NCBI RefSeq assembly: GCF_001022965.1
Contig: NZ_LECZ01000023.1
Span: forward strand, 248,001-312,000
From: Enterobacter genomosp. O
Lineage (GTDB): Bacteria > Pseudomonadota > Gammaproteobacteria > Enterobacterales > Enterobacteriaceae
Length of the DNA: 64,000 nt
Direction: 5' to 3'
Shown here in pieces: positions 48,433 through 58,340 of the stretch; position 1 is the stretch's first letter, and the number at the start of each line of letters is the position of its first letter. The translations under genes were made by a program, and so were the position numbers. The notes beneath the pieces are model-generated. The model was given only the letters and a program-made list of their open reading frames with translations, did no database searches and had not been told where the DNA came from.

Positions 48433-49785
48433 ATGATGAAATCCCCCCTGTTCTGGAAAATTAGCACCCTGCTGGGGTGCATCCTGCTGCTGTTAGTCCC
48501 GCTGTTTATGGTCAGTAACCTGATTTCAGAGCGCGAGAGCTATCGCAACGACGTTGAAAATACGCTGCGCCAAAGCACCAGCGGACCGCAAAAACTGGTC
48601 GGTCCGATGATTGCTATTCCGATGACGGAGATCTTTTACAAGATAGAGGACGAGAAGAAGGTCGAATTTAAGAAAAGCTATATGCATTTCATTCTGCCGG
48701 AATCTCTGGTTATTGAAGGGAACCAGCACGTGGAGTCGAGAAATATTGGCATCTATGACGGGCAAATCTGGAACACTGACCTGAAGATAAAAGCGCAGTT
48801 TAATACCGAAGCGCTAAAACAGCTGAGAGGGGAAACGATAACAACAGGGCAACCGTTTATCGTGACGGGCGTTGGCGATGCGCGGGGTATTGGCACGGTC
48901 AGCATATCTAAAATCAATGGTGAAACGCTAAGCGTGGAACCCGGTTCCGGTGTCTACGGGGCGCTTGCGGGCGTCCACATCCCGCTGACCGACAAAGCGC
49001 TGGAAGCCAAAACGTTTGCACTTGAGATGTCGCTCAACCTGGCGGGAACCGGCAGTTTTGCGGTGGTACCGGTAGGGCGTAATAGCGAAATGACGCTCAA
49101 CAGCAACTGGCCGCATCCAGGTTTTATGGGCGATTACCTCCCGGTTAAGCACCAGATAGGCGAGTCTGGTTTCCAGGCGAACTGGCAGAGCAGCTGGTTT
49201 GCAAATAACCTGGAGAGCTGGTTCTACGACAAGGAATCACCGGAGTGGGAAGCGCTCCCGGCCTTTAGCGTGACGGTAGCCACCCCAGCCGACCAGTATC
49301 AATTGACGGATCGGGCAATTAAATACGCTATTTTGCTGATTGCCCTGACGTTTATGGCCTTCTTTGTCTTCGAGACCTTAACCGGATTACGCCTTCACCC
49401 GATGCAGTATCTGCTGGTGGGGCTGTCGCTGGTCTTGTTCTATCTGGTACTGCTGGCCTTGTCTGAACACGTCGGGTTTACCCCCGCCTGGATTGTCGCA
49501 AGCCTCGTTGGGGCGGCGATGAACGGAATGTACCTGCAGGCGGTGCTGAAAAGCTGGAAGCGCAGCGGAATGTTTGTGCTGGCACTCCTCGGACTGGATG
49601 TGGTGATGTGGTTCCTGCTGCGTTCGGAGGACAGCGCATTGCTGTTGGGGTCGGCGGTTCTCGCACTGGCGCTGTTCGCGGTGATGTATCTGACCCGTCA
49701 TTTTGACTGGTACTCGCTCTCTCAGCCGAAGCGTCCTCAACCTCCTGCAGAGCCTGATAACGACACGATGCGGATCTGGAAATAA
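48433..49785 (+). CDS. creD: CreD, inner-membrane protein of the Cre regulon
   Basis: 450 residues, as in E. coli. N-terminal helix (STLLGCILLLLVPLFMVSNLI), a large periplasmic beta domain from about residue 35 to 290 (ERESYRNDVENTLRQ, then a series of beta strands), and five to six helices in the last 150 residues. CreBC induces it; loss alters colicin E2 tolerance and envelope integrity. GAGACGTA precedes the ATG. Strong terminator follows. Confidence 0.94.
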   Translation: MMKSPLFWKISTLLGCILLLLVPLFMVSNLISERESYRNDVENTLRQSTSGPQKLVGPMIAIPMTEIFYKIEDEKKVEFKKSYMHFILPESLVIEGNQHVESRNIGIYDGQIWNTDLKIKAQFNTEALKQLRGETITTGQPFIVTGVGDARGIGTVSISKINGETLSVEPGSGVYGALAGVHIPLTDKALEAKTFALEMSLNLAGTGSFAVVPVGRNSEMTLNSNWPHPGFMGDYLPVKHQIGESGFQANWQSSWFANNLESWFYDKESPEWEALPAFSVTVATPADQYQLTDRAIKYAILLIALTFMAFFVFETLTGLRLHPMQYLLVGLSLVLFYLVLLALSEHVGFTPAWIVASLVGAAMNGMYLQAVLKSWKRSGMFVLALLGLDVVMWFLLRSEDSALLLGSAVLALALFAVMYLTRHFDWYSLSQPKRPQPPAEPDNDTMRIWK

Positions 49786-49815
49786 AAAAAACGGCGCATA
49801 AGCGCCGTTTTTTAA
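49784..49815. terminator. Bidirectional terminator between creD and arcA
   Basis: AAAAAACGGCGC, ATAA loop, GCGCCGTTTTTT, between the convergent creD and arcA stops. Works in both directions. Confidence 0.93.
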
Positions 49816-49831
49816 TGCATTAACTGCGGGA

Positions 49832-50548
49832 TTACTCCTGCAGATCGCCGCAGAAACGGTACCCTTCGCCGTGAATGGTGGCGATGATTTCCGGCGTATC
49901 TGGCGTAGATTCGAAATGTTTACGAATACGACGGATGGTGACGTCTACGGTACGGTCGTGTGGCTTCAGCTCACGGCCGGTCATTTTCTTCAGCAGCTCT
50001 GCACGGGACTGAATTTTGCCCGGGTTTTCGCAGAAGTGCAGCATCGCGCGGAATTCACTGCGCGGCAGTTTATACTGCTCACCGTTCGGGCTAATCAGCG
50101 AACGGCTATTGATATCAAGTTCCCAGCCGTTGAATTTGTAGCTGTCTACGCTACGACGCTCTTCGCTGACCGTACCCAGGTTCATGGTGCGGGACAGCAG
50201 GTTGCGTGCACGAATGGTTAACTCGCGAGGATTGAACGGCTTGGTGATGTAATCATCCGCACCGATTTCCAGGCCAAGAATTTTATCAACTTCGTTGTCA
50301 CGGCCCGTCAGGAACATTAACGCGACGTTCGCCTGCTCGCGCAGTTCGCGCGCCAGAAGAAGACCGTTTTTGCCCGGCAGGTTAATATCCATAATCACCA
50401 GGTTGATATCATTTTCAGAAAGGATCTGATGCATCTCTGCGCCATCGGTCGCTTCAAAGACATCGTAGCCTTCTGCTTCGAAAATGCTCTTTAACGTGTT
50501 GCGTGTTACCAACTCGTCTTCAACGATAAGAATGTGCGGGGTCTGCAT
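49832..50548 (-). CDS. arcA: ArcA, response regulator of aerobic/anaerobic control
   Basis: 238 residues, essentially the E. coli protein. Receiver with Asp54 ([12 protein letters not shown]) and the acidic pocket VEDE; winged helix from about residue 135 with [17 protein letters not shown]. Phosphorylated by ArcB under low oxygen; represses the TCA cycle and other respiratory genes. A long upstream region of 635 bp includes an FNR-like site and the yjjY frame on the other strand. Confidence 0.97.
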   Translation of the reverse strand: MQTPHILIVEDELVTRNTLKSIFEAEGYDVFEATDGAEMHQILSENDINLVIMDINLPGKNGLLLARELREQANVALMFLTGRDNEVDKILGLEIGADDYITKPFNPRELTIRARNLLSRTMNLGTVSEERRSVDSYKFNGWELDINSRSLISPNGEQYKLPRSEFRAMLHFCENPGKIQSRAELLKKMTGRELKPHDRTVDVTIRRIRKHFESTPDTPEIIATIHGEGYRFCGDLQE

Positions 50549-50643
50549 GTTTGCTACCTAAATTGCCAACTAAATCGAAACAGGAAGTACAAAAGTCCCT
50601 GACCTGCCTGATGCATGTCGCAAATTAACATGATCGGCTTAAC

Positions 50644-50784
50644 GTGACTAAAGTACGTAATTGCGTTCTTGATGCACTTTCCATCAACGTCAACAACATC
50701 ATTAGCTTGGTCGTGGGTACTTTCCCTTTGGACCCGACAGTGTCAAAAACGGCTGTCATCCTAACCATTTTAACAGCAACATAA
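50644..50784 (+). CDS. yjjY: YjjY, conserved 46-residue peptide
   Basis: GTG start to TAA, 46 residues beginning (V)TKVRNCVLDALSIN and ending ILTILTAT, nearly the same as E. coli YjjY and the same length. No good ribosome site is seen, and an ATG is lacking, so translation is uncertain. It lies antisense to the arcA leader. In E. coli its function is unknown. Conservation could also reflect the arcA leader RNA. Confidence 0.6.
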   Translation: MTKVRNCVLDALSINVNNIISLVVGTFPLDPTVSKTAVILTILTAT

Positions 50785-50825
50785 CAGGCTAAGTGACACC
50801 AGACACCCAATAAAACTACGCTTCG

Positions 50826-50839
50826 TTGACATATATCAA
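50826..50839 (-). promoter_or_regulatory. FNR-like box upstream of arcA
   Basis: Minus strand reads TTGATATATGTCAA, matching TTGAT-N4-ATCAA with one change, about 280 bp before the arcA start. Anaerobic FNR activation of arcA is known in E. coli. Confidence 0.7.
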
Positions 50840-51183
50840 GTTCAATTGTAGCACGTTAACAGTTTGATGAAATCATCGTAGCCGAATGCTAGCCTTTGTC
50901 ACAATTTTTCAATAAACCAACTAGTTGCGGACATTGATTTATAAACGAAGCGAATCCAATCAGAATAGGGTATTCATATCGCTATTATCATTATAAAACA
51001 TAGGGATAATAGTGTTCTGTTAACATTCTAACTGATTGTTCAGACAAGGAATAGTTTAGCGTTTTTAATTTGTTATGAAACGCTATTTCGGTGATTTGTG
51101 TTGCAATTTTGTAAATTCGCGCTGCGTAATATGTTGAAGCGCATCACATTTCTACCCGCTAACTGATTAAAAAGAGAGCATAA

Positions 51184-51870
51184 ATGCATCTGTCGATTGT
51201 ACTGGTCGCCCCAGCCAGAGCAGAAAATATAGGCGCTGCCGCGCGCGCCATGAAGACCATGGGATTTACCGATTTACGTATCGTGGACAGCACTGCCCAC
51301 CTGGAGCCTGCGGCACGCTGGGTGGCGCACGGATCGGGCGATATTATCGATAATATAACCACTTACGATACCCTCGCCGCGGCGCTACACGATATCTCCT
51401 TCACCGTCGCCACCACGGCGCGCAGCCGGGCGAAGTTTCACTATTACGCCACGCCAGCGGAGCTTGTGCCGATGCTGAGCGAGAAAAGCCAGTGGCTGGA
51501 AAAAGCGGCGCTGGTATTTGGCCGTGAAGATTCCGGATTAACAAACGAAGAGCTGGAGCTGGCTGACGTTCTTACCGGCGCGCCGATGGTGGCCGATTAC
51601 CCGTCCCTGAACTTAGGCCAGGCAGTAATGGTTTATTGCTATCAATTAGCCTCCCTAATACAAATTCCCCAACCTCAGGCTGAAGGGGCAAACGAAAATC
51701 AGCTGGCCGCGCTGCGCGTTCGCGTTGAACAGCTGTTAACCCAGCTGGGGGTAGCGGACGATCAAAAAATGGCTGACTGGCTGCAGCAGCGTCTTGGGCG
51801 TCTTGAGCAGCGGGACACCGCAATGCTGCATCGTTTGCTGCATGATATTGAAAAAAAATTGGCCGAGTAA
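51184..51870 (+). CDS. lasT: LasT (YjtD), SpoU-type tRNA/rRNA methyltransferase-like protein
   Basis: 228 residues, as in E. coli. SPOUT/TrmH knot fold: LSIVLVAPARAENIGAAARAMKTMG near the start, FGREDSGLTNEEL in the middle and PSLNLGQAVMVYCYQLA, the C-terminal knot motif. It should methylate RNA with SAM; the target is unproven (TrmJ is its closest relative). Just upstream of the thr operon, as in E. coli. Confidence 0.93.
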   Translation: MHLSIVLVAPARAENIGAAARAMKTMGFTDLRIVDSTAHLEPAARWVAHGSGDIIDNITTYDTLAAALHDISFTVATTARSRAKFHYYATPAELVPMLSEKSQWLEKAALVFGREDSGLTNEELELADVLTGAPMVADYPSLNLGQAVMVYCYQLASLIQIPQPQAEGANENQLAALRVRVEQLLTQLGVADDQKMADWLQQRLGRLEQRDTAMLHRLLHDIEKKLAE

Positions 51871-52003
51871 AATACTGCCATAAGTTTTTACTATGGCGAA
51901 TAAGTCTGTCTGGAAGGGTTGCATCTGGGGGAATCGGATGAAAATAAATCTGCACGCAGCGGGACGTGAGAGTCTCTCAAAATGTGATCAAATTAAAAAT
52001 CCA

Positions 52004-52034
52004 TTGACTTAAGGGGCCCGATCCTTTAACCCTA
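52004..52034 (+). promoter_or_regulatory. thr operon promoter
   Basis: TTGACT at 52004-52009 corresponds to the -35 of the E. coli thr promoter; the -10 region lies about 17 bp downstream (TAACCC, a weak match). Start of transcription is expected near 52040. Confidence 0.6.
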
Positions 52035-52081
52035 AAAGAATACAGCACAGACAGATAATAATGACAGAGTACACAACATCC

Positions 52082-52150
52082 ATGAAACGCATCAGCATCA
52101 CCACCATTACCACAACCATCATCATTACCACAGGTAACGATGCGGGCTGA
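52082..52150 (+). CDS. thrL: ThrL, thr operon leader peptide
   Basis: 22 residues beginning MKRISITTITTT, one longer than E. coli. Seven threonines and six isoleucines of 22 make its translation sensitive to both charged tRNAs. Part of the attenuation system that controls thrABC. Confidence 0.94.
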   Translation: MKRISITTITTTIIITTGNDAG

Positions 52151-52206
52151 CGCGTACAGGAAAAACAAAAAAAAGCCCGCACCTGAACAGTGCGGGCTTT
52201 TTTTTC
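52141..52206 (+). terminator. thr attenuator
   Basis: Terminator stem AGCCCGCAC / GTGCGGGCT (52174-52182 and 52190-52198) then eight T. The 5' arm can instead pair with TGCGGGCT at the thrL end (52141-52148), giving the antiterminator. Stalling on Thr or Ile codons favours the latter. Confidence 0.93.
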
Positions 52207-52230
52207 GGCTAAAGGAAACGAGGTAGAACC

Positions 52231-54693
52231 ATGCGAGTGTTGAAGTTCGGCGGTACATCAGTGGCAAATGCAGAACGTTTTCTGCGTGTTGCCGATATCC
52301 TGGAGAGCAACGCCAGGCAGGGGCAGGTTGCAACCGTGCTCTCTGCCCCGGCAAAAATCACTAACCATCTGGTGGCAATGATTGAAAAGACCATCGGTGG
52401 CCAGGATGCACTCCCGAACATTAGCGACGCCGAGCGTATTTTCGCTGAGCTGCTGCAGGGGCTGGCAGAGGCGCTGCCTGGCTTCCCGCACGCTCAGCTG
52501 AAGTCCTTTGTTGAGCAGGAATTCGCGCAAATTAAACATGTTCTGCACGGAATCAGCCTGCTGGGACAGTGCCCGGACAGCATCAACGCGGCGCTGATCT
52601 GCCGCGGTGAAAAACTGTCTATCGCCATTATGGCGGGCGTTCTGGAAGCGCGCGGCCATAGCGTGACCGTGATCGATCCGGTTGAAAAACTGCTGGCGGT
52701 GGGCCACTACCTCGAATCCACCGTTGATATTGCCGAATCAACCCGCCGTATCGCCGCGAGCAAAATCCCGTCTGACCACATGATCCTGATGGCCGGCTTC
52801 ACCGCCGGTAACGAGAAGGGCGAGCTGGTGGTGCTGGGCCGTAACGGCTCCGACTATTCCGCCGCCGTGCTGGCCGCCTGTTTACGCGCGGACTGTTGTG
52901 AGATCTGGACTGACGTCGACGGCGTTTATACCTGCGACCCGCGCCAGGTACCCGATGCCAGACTGCTGAAGTCGATGTCGTACCAGGAAGCGATGGAGCT
53001 TTCCTACTTCGGCGCTAAAGTGCTTCACCCGCGTACCATCTCCCCGATTGCCCAGTTCCAAATCCCTTGTCTGATTAAAAACACAGGTAACCCGCAGGCG
53101 CCAGGTACGCTGATTGGCGCCAGTACCGATGAGGACGGCCTGCCGGTGAAAGGCATCTCCAACCTGAACAACATGGCGATGTTCAGCGTCTCCGGTCCGG
53201 GGATGAAAGGAATGGTCGGCATGGCGGCTCGCGTGTTTGCGGCTATGTCCCGCAACGGAATTTCTGTGGTGCTGATCACCCAGTCCTCTTCCGAGTACAG
53301 CATCAGCTTCTGCGTGCCGCAGGGCGATTGTCTGCGCGCCCGCCGCGCGCTGGAAGAAGAGTTCTATCTGGAGCTGAAAGAAGAGCTGCTTGAGCCGCTC
53401 TCCATTCAGGAGCGCCTGGCGATTATCTCTGTGGTCGGCGACGGTATGCGCACGCTGCGTGGTATCTCCGCCAAATTCTTTGCCGCGCTGGCGCGCGCCA
53501 ACATTAATATTGTGGCAATTGCCCAGGGGTCGTCAGAGCGTTCAATTTCTGTGGTCGTGGACAACGATGACGCCACCACCGGCGTTCGCGTGGTTCACCA
53601 GATGCTGTTCAATACCGATCAGGTCATCGAGCTGTTCCTGATTGGCGTCGGAGGCGTGGGCGGTGCGTTGCTGGAGCAGGTGAAGCGTCAGCAGGCGTGG
53701 CTGAAGAAAAAACACATCGATCTGCGCGTCTGCGGGATTGCCAACTCGAAAGCGCTGCTGACCAACGTTCACGGTCTGAACCTGGAAAACTGGCAGGCCG
53801 AGATGAATGAGGCGAAAGAGCCGTTCAACCTGGGCCGCCTGATCCGTCTGGTGAAAGAGTATCACCTGCTTAACCCGGTGATTGTTGACTGTACCTCCAA
53901 CCAGGCGGTGGCCGATCAGTACGCCGACTTCCTGCGCGAAGGTTTCCACGTGGTGACGCCGAACAAAAAGGCCAACACCTCGTCGATGGATTACTATCAT
54001 CAGCTGCGTCTGGCGGCGAGCAAGTCGCGCCGCAAGTTCCTGTACGACACCAACGTGGGCGCGGGGCTGCCGGTTATCGAGAACCTGCAAAACCTGCTCA
54101 ACGCGGGCGATGAACTGCAGCGTTTCTCCGGCATTCTCTCCGGCTCGCTGTCCTTTATCTTCGGCAAGCTGGATGAAGGGATGAGCCTGTCGGAAGCCAC
54201 TCGCGCCGCGCGCGAGCTGGGCTATACCGAGCCGGACCCGCGTGACGATCTCTCCGGGATGGACGTGGCGCGCAAGCTGCTGATCCTCGTGCGTGAAACG
54301 GGCCGCGAGCTTGAGCTTTCCGATATCGTGATTGAACCGGTGCTGCCAGCAGAGTTTGATGACAGCGGTGACGTCAGCGCCTTTATGGCGAATTTGCCGC
54401 AGCTTGACGACGCTTTTGCCGCTCGCGTTGCGAAAGCCCGTGATGAAGGTAAGGTATTGCGCTATGTTGGCAACATTGAAGAAGATGGCGTGTGCCGGGT
54501 GAAGATTGCCGAAGTCGATGGCAACGATCCGCTCTACAAAGTCAAAAACGGCGAAAACGCCCTTGCGTTTTACAGCCACTATTATCAGCCATTGCCGCTG
54601 GTGCTTCGCGGCTATGGCGCAGGGAACGATGTTACAGCGGCGGGTGTGTTTGCCGATCTGCTGCGTACCCTGTCATGGAAGTTAGGAGTTTAA
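52231..54693 (+). CDS. thrA: ThrA, aspartokinase I / homoserine dehydrogenase I
   Basis: 820 residues, as in E. coli. N-terminal aspartokinase ([28 protein letters not shown]), central ACT domains for threonine feedback ([24 protein letters not shown]), and C-terminal homoserine dehydrogenase with [14 protein letters not shown] and [17 protein letters not shown]. It performs the first and third steps from aspartate to threonine. Followed by thrB after 1 bp. Confidence 0.98.
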   Translation: MRVLKFGGTSVANAERFLRVADILESNARQGQVATVLSAPAKITNHLVAMIEKTIGGQDALPNISDAERIFAELLQGLAEALPGFPHAQLKSFVEQEFAQIKHVLHGISLLGQCPDSINAALICRGEKLSIAIMAGVLEARGHSVTVIDPVEKLLAVGHYLESTVDIAESTRRIAASKIPSDHMILMAGFTAGNEKGELVVLGRNGSDYSAAVLAACLRADCCEIWTDVDGVYTCDPRQVPDARLLKSMSYQEAMELSYFGAKVLHPRTISPIAQFQIPCLIKNTGNPQAPGTLIGASTDEDGLPVKGISNLNNMAMFSVSGPGMKGMVGMAARVFAAMSRNGISVVLITQSSSEYSISFCVPQGDCLRARRALEEEFYLELKEELLEPLSIQERLAIISVVGDGMRTLRGISAKFFAALARANINIVAIAQGSSERSISVVVDNDDATTGVRVVHQMLFNTDQVIELFLIGVGGVGGALLEQVKRQQAWLKKKHIDLRVCGIANSKALLTNVHGLNLENWQAEMNEAKEPFNLGRLIRLVKEYHLLNPVIVDCTSNQAVADQYADFLREGFHVVTPNKKANTSSMDYYHQLRLAASKSRRKFLYDTNVGAGLPVIENLQNLLNAGDELQRFSGILSGSLSFIFGKLDEGMSLSEATRAARELGYTEPDPRDDLSGMDVARKLLILVRETGRELELSDIVIEPVLPAEFDDSGDVSAFMANLPQLDDAFAARVAKARDEGKVLRYVGNIEEDGVCRVKIAEVDGNDPLYKVKNGENALAFYSHYYQPLPLVLRGYGAGNDVTAAGVFADLLRTLSWKLGV

Positions 54694-54694
54694 C

Positions 54695-55624
54695 ATGGTC
54701 AAAGTTTATGCCCCGGCTTCCAGCGCCAATATGAGCGTCGGGTTTGATGTGCTGGGCGCAGCGGTCACGCCGGTAGACGGTTCGCTGTTGGGCGATACGG
54801 TCACGGTTGAAGCGGCAGACAGCTTCAGCCTGAATAACGTGGGCCGTTTCGCCAGCAAGCTGCCGTCTGACCCGCGCGAGAATATCGTCTATCAGTGCTG
54901 GGAGCGCTTCTGTCAGGAGATCGGCAAAAACGTGCCGGTCGCCATGACGCTGGAAAAAAGTATGCCGATTGGCTCGGGCCTGGGCTCCAGCGCTTGTTCC
55001 GTGGTCGCCGCGCTGGTGGCGATGAACGAGCACTGCGGCAAACCCCTGAACAACAACCGCATGCTTGCCTTAATGGGCGAGCTGGAAGGCCGTATCTCCG
55101 GCAGCATTCATTACGACAACGTCGCACCGTGCTTCCTCGGCGGCATGCAGCTGATGATCGAAGAAAATGGCATCATCAGCCAGCAGGTGCCAGGGTTTGA
55201 TGAGTGGCTGTGGGTGCTGGCCTATCCGGGCATTAAGGTTTCAACCGCAGAAGCGCGTGCGATCCTGCCCGCGCAGTATCGTCGGCAGGATTGCATCGCC
55301 CACGGGCGTCACCTGGCGGGCTTTATTCACGCCTGCTACACCCGTCAGCCACAGCTGGCGGCGAAACTGATGAAGGACGTCATTGCCGAGCCGTACCGCA
55401 CGAAGCTGCTGCCGGGCTTTAACGAGGCGCGACAGGCATCCATGGATATCGGCGCGCAGGCGTGCGGCATCTCCGGCTCCGGCCCGACGCTGTTCGCCCT
55501 GTGCGATAAGCCAGACACTGCGCAGCGCGTGGCGGACTGGCTCTCTAAACACTACCTGCAAAATCAGGAAGGCTTTGTTCATATTTGCCGTCTGGACACG
55601 GCTGGCGCACGAGTACTGGGATAA
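54695..55624 (+). CDS. thrB: ThrB, homoserine kinase
   Basis: 309 residues. GHMP kinase with the ATP loop [17 protein letters not shown] (about residues 89-105) and the C-terminal [13 protein letters not shown]. It phosphorylates homoserine for ThrC. One base separates it from thrA, and AGGAG lies inside the thrA end. Confidence 0.98.
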   Translation: MVKVYAPASSANMSVGFDVLGAAVTPVDGSLLGDTVTVEAADSFSLNNVGRFASKLPSDPRENIVYQCWERFCQEIGKNVPVAMTLEKSMPIGSGLGSSACSVVAALVAMNEHCGKPLNNNRMLALMGELEGRISGSIHYDNVAPCFLGGMQLMIEENGIISQQVPGFDEWLWVLAYPGIKVSTAEARAILPAQYRRQDCIAHGRHLAGFIHACYTRQPQLAAKLMKDVIAEPYRTKLLPGFNEARQASMDIGAQACGISGSGPTLFALCDKPDTAQRVADWLSKHYLQNQEGFVHICRLDTAGARVLG

Positions 55625-55627
55625 TTA

Positions 55628-56914
55628 ATGAAACTCTACAACCTTAAAGATCATAACGAGCAGGTCAGCTTCGCGCAGGCGGTAACGCAGGGACTGGGCA
55701 AAAATCAGGGGCTGTTTTTCCCCCATGACCTGCCGGAATTTCAGCTGACCGAGATTGATGAACTGCTGAAGCTGGACTTTGTCACCCGCAGCACCAAAAT
55801 TCTGTCGGCGTTTATCGGCGACGAAATCCCGCAGGAGCTGCTGGAAGAACGCGTGCGTGCGGCGTTCGCTTTCCCGGCACCGGTTCAGCAGGTTGAGCCT
55901 GACGTCGGTTGTCTGGAGCTGTTCCACGGCCCAACCCTGGCGTTTAAAGACTTCGGCGGCCGCTTCATGGCTCAGATGCTGACCCACATCAGCGGCGACA
56001 AACCGGTGACCATTCTGACCGCCACCTCGGGCGATACCGGTGCAGCGGTCGCTCATGCCTTCTACGGCCTGAAAAACGTCCGCGTGGTGATCCTCTATCC
56101 GAAAGGCAAAATCAGCCCGCTGCAGGAAAAATTGTTCTGCACGCTCGGCGGCAATATTGAAACCGTGGCGATCGACGGTGACTTCGATGCCTGCCAGGCG
56201 CTGGTTAAACAGGCCTTCGACGATGAAGAGCTGAAGGTGGCGCTGGGTCTGAACTCCGCCAACTCTATCAATATCAGCCGTCTGCTGGCGCAGATCTGCT
56301 ACTACTTCGAAGCGGTGGCGCAGCTGCCGCAGGAAGCCCGCAATCAGCTGGTGATCTCCGTGCCGAGCGGTAACTTCGGCGACCTGACGGCTGGCCTGCT
56401 GGCGAAATCGCTGGGGCTGCCGGTGAAACGCTTTATTGCCGCCACCAATGCCAACGATACCGTGCCGCGCTTCCTGAAAGACGGGAAGTGGGCGCCAAAC
56501 GCCACGCAGGCGACGCTCTCCAACGCGATGGATGTGTCCCAGCCGAACAACTGGCCGCGCGTTGAAGAGCTGTTCCGCCGTAAGATCTGGCGTCTGGGTG
56601 ACCTGGGCTACGCGGCGGTGACGGATGAAACCACCAAAGCCACCATGCGTGAGTTAAAAGCGGTGGGGTACACCTCTGAACCGCACGCGGCGATCGCTTA
56701 CCGCGCGCTGCGCGACCAGCTTAACCCGGGTGAATATGGCCTGTTCCTGGGGACCGCGCATCCGGCGAAGTTCAAAGAGAGCGTAGAAGCAATTCTGGGT
56801 GAAACACTGCCGCTGCCGAAAGAGCTGGCCGAGCGTGCTGACCTGCCGCTGCTGTCTCATGAGCTGCCAGCGGATTTTGCCGCGCTGCGTAAGCTGATGA
56901 TGGCTCGAGCGTGA
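55628..56914 (+). CDS. thrC: ThrC, threonine synthase
   Basis: 428 residues. Fold-type II PLP enzyme; the PLP lysine is in LAFKDFGGRF, and the phosphate loop is SGDTGAAVAHAF with PSGNFGD. It converts O-phosphohomoserine to threonine. Three bases after thrB. A BIME follows. Confidence 0.98.
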   Translation: MKLYNLKDHNEQVSFAQAVTQGLGKNQGLFFPHDLPEFQLTEIDELLKLDFVTRSTKILSAFIGDEIPQELLEERVRAAFAFPAPVQQVEPDVGCLELFHGPTLAFKDFGGRFMAQMLTHISGDKPVTILTATSGDTGAAVAHAFYGLKNVRVVILYPKGKISPLQEKLFCTLGGNIETVAIDGDFDACQALVKQAFDDEELKVALGLNSANSINISRLLAQICYYFEAVAQLPQEARNQLVISVPSGNFGDLTAGLLAKSLGLPVKRFIAATNANDTVPRFLKDGKWAPNATQATLSNAMDVSQPNNWPRVEELFRRKIWRLGDLGYAAVTDETTKATMRELKAVGYTSEPHAAIAYRALRDQLNPGEYGLFLGTAHPAKFKESVEAILGETLPLPKELAERADLPLLSHELPADFAALRKLMMARA

Positions 56915-56920
56915 TTTTTT

Positions 56921-57001
56921 GCCCGGTGGCGCTTCGCTTACCGGGCCTACAATCCCCTGAACGTAGAACGTAGGCCGGGTAAGGCGAAGCCGCCACCCGG
57001 C
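56921..57001. repeat. BIME after thrC
   Basis: Two inverted REP units (GCCCGGTGGCGCTTCGCTTA and GGTAAGGCGAAGCCGCCACC) with T-runs on both outer sides, so it may also terminate the thr mRNA. Confidence 0.88.
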
Positions 57002-57165
57002 TTTTTTATGGAGAAATTAAGGAGAAATTACGCAGGAAAAAAGCAGAAATTCCCAATAAATGCGGTCACTTAGCGTTTAGGATTGCAGAGAATAACATCC
57101 CCCGTTCCCCTCGCGTAATCTCCTTACATCGGCCCACGTTGGGCAAGAGTAACGAGGAGTCACCT

Positions 57166-57468
57166 ATGTCTAAACTGAAACCTGCTCTCATCGCGCTTTC
57201 ACTGATGCTGGTCGCTCCCATGGCGGTACAGGCATCTGAAATCACGCTGGTTCCTGCGGTAAAACTGCAGATTGGCGACCAGGATAATAACGGGCACTAC
57301 TGGGATGGCGGCCGCTGGCGCGACCATGACTGGTGGAAGGCGCATTATGACTGGCGCGATAACCACTGGCGTCCGCATGATGAGCATCGCGATCGTGACA
57401 ATCACCACGACCGTCACGATGACCGACATGACGATCATCATCCGGGACCGGACTGGAAACACCATTAA
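57166..57468 (+). CDS. yaaX: YaaX, DUF2502 exported protein
   Basis: 100 residues from the ATG at 57166, after GAGGAG; an earlier ATG at 57139 is less likely. A signal peptide (LIALSLMLVAPMAVQA) leads to a short conserved part (ITLVPAVKLQIGDQDNNGHYWDGGRWRDH split here as two segments by the family's WDGG turn) and a tail very rich in His and Asp. About 10 His and 9 Asp lie in the last 30 residues; the E. coli tail is different and proline-rich. Metal binding is plausible; function unknown. Confidence 0.88.
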   Translation: MSKLKPALIALSLMLVAPMAVQASEITLVPAVKLQIGDQDNNGHYWDGGRWRDHDWWKAHYDWRDNHWRPHDEHRDRDNHHDRHDDRHDDHHPGPDWKHH

Positions 57469-57471
57469 TGC

Positions 57472-57502
57472 AAAACCCCGCCAGCTGGCGGGGTTCTGTT
57501 TT
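57472..57502. terminator. Bidirectional terminator between yaaX and yaaA
   Basis: CCCCGCC, AGCT, GGCGGGG with A-run and T-run flanks, between convergent stops. Confidence 0.9.
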
Positions 57503-58274
57503 ACTGCTCGTGGCGCTTAAACACCAGCTCGCCTTTCCCTGACGACGCCTCGTCAAAGAAATAGCCTTCGCTGTTAAAGGCGGTCAACTGCTCCGGCTTC
57601 GTCAGGCGGTTCTGGATGATGTAGCGGCTCATCAGGCCTCGCGCTTTCTTGGCGTAGAAGCTGATCACTTTAAACTTACCGTTCTTCTCGTCGAGGAACA
57701 CCGGCTTGATAATTTCCGCATCCAGCTTTTTCGGTTTCACCGACTTGTAGTATTCATCAGACGCCAGGTTAATCACCACGTTATCGCCCTGAGCGTGAAG
57801 CGCCGCATTCAGCTTATCGGTGATGATATCGCCCCAGAAATGGTACAGATCTTTGCCTTTGGCATTTTCCAGGCGAATCCCCATCTCCAGACGATACGGC
57901 TGCATCAGATCCAGCGGGCGCAGTACGCCATACAGGCCCGACAGCATGCGCAGATGCTGCTGGGCAAAATCGAAATCAGCTTCGCTAAAATCTTCCGCCT
58001 GCAGGCCGGTATAGACATCACCCTTAAACGCCAGAATGGCCTGGCGGGCGTTAGCGGGGGTGAAATCCGGGTGCCACTCGTGAAAGCGGGTCGCGTTAAG
58101 GTCTGCCAGCTTGTCGCTGATGCTCATCAGCGAGGCGATTTGCGGTGCAGAGAGTTTACGCGCTTCGCGGATCAGCTGTTGAGAGTAGTCCAGCAGTTCA
58201 GGCTGGGTATAGCGCTCGGTAGCGAGCGGGCTCTGGTAGTCGAGCGTTTTTGCAGGTGAAATCAGAATCAGCAT
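57501..58274 (-). CDS. yaaA: YaaA, peroxide-stress/DNA-binding protein (DUF328/UPF0246)
   Basis: 257 residues (258 in E. coli). Single DUF328 domain with [12 protein letters not shown] at the start, [12 protein letters not shown], and [16 protein letters not shown] near the end. In E. coli it is OxyR-induced, lowers free iron and protects from hydroxyl radicals; DNA binding has been reported. Upstream neighbour yaaJ is on the same strand, 66 bp away. Confidence 0.95.
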   Translation of the reverse strand: MLILISPAKTLDYQSPLATERYTQPELLDYSQQLIREARKLSAPQIASLMSISDKLADLNATRFHEWHPDFTPANARQAILAFKGDVYTGLQAEDFSEADFDFAQQHLRMLSGLYGVLRPLDLMQPYRLEMGIRLENAKGKDLYHFWGDIITDKLNAALHAQGDNVVINLASDEYYKSVKPKKLDAEIIKPVFLDEKNGKFKVISFYAKKARGLMSRYIIQNRLTKPEQLTAFNSEGYFFDEASSGKGELVFKRHEQ

Positions 58275-58340
58275 ATCCAGTCCTTGCAGGAAATTTAGAG
58301 CGACTTTAGCAAAAAATCGCTCTGAATTGATCGATAGCTG

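Larger units (their letters stand above)
50549..51183. other. arcA-lasT intergenic region
   Basis: 635 bp. It holds the long arcA leader (minus strand), the yjjY frame (plus strand), an FNR-like site and the lasT promoter near 51100-51170. From about 50800 to 51180 it is AT-rich and has no further gene. Confidence 0.6.
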
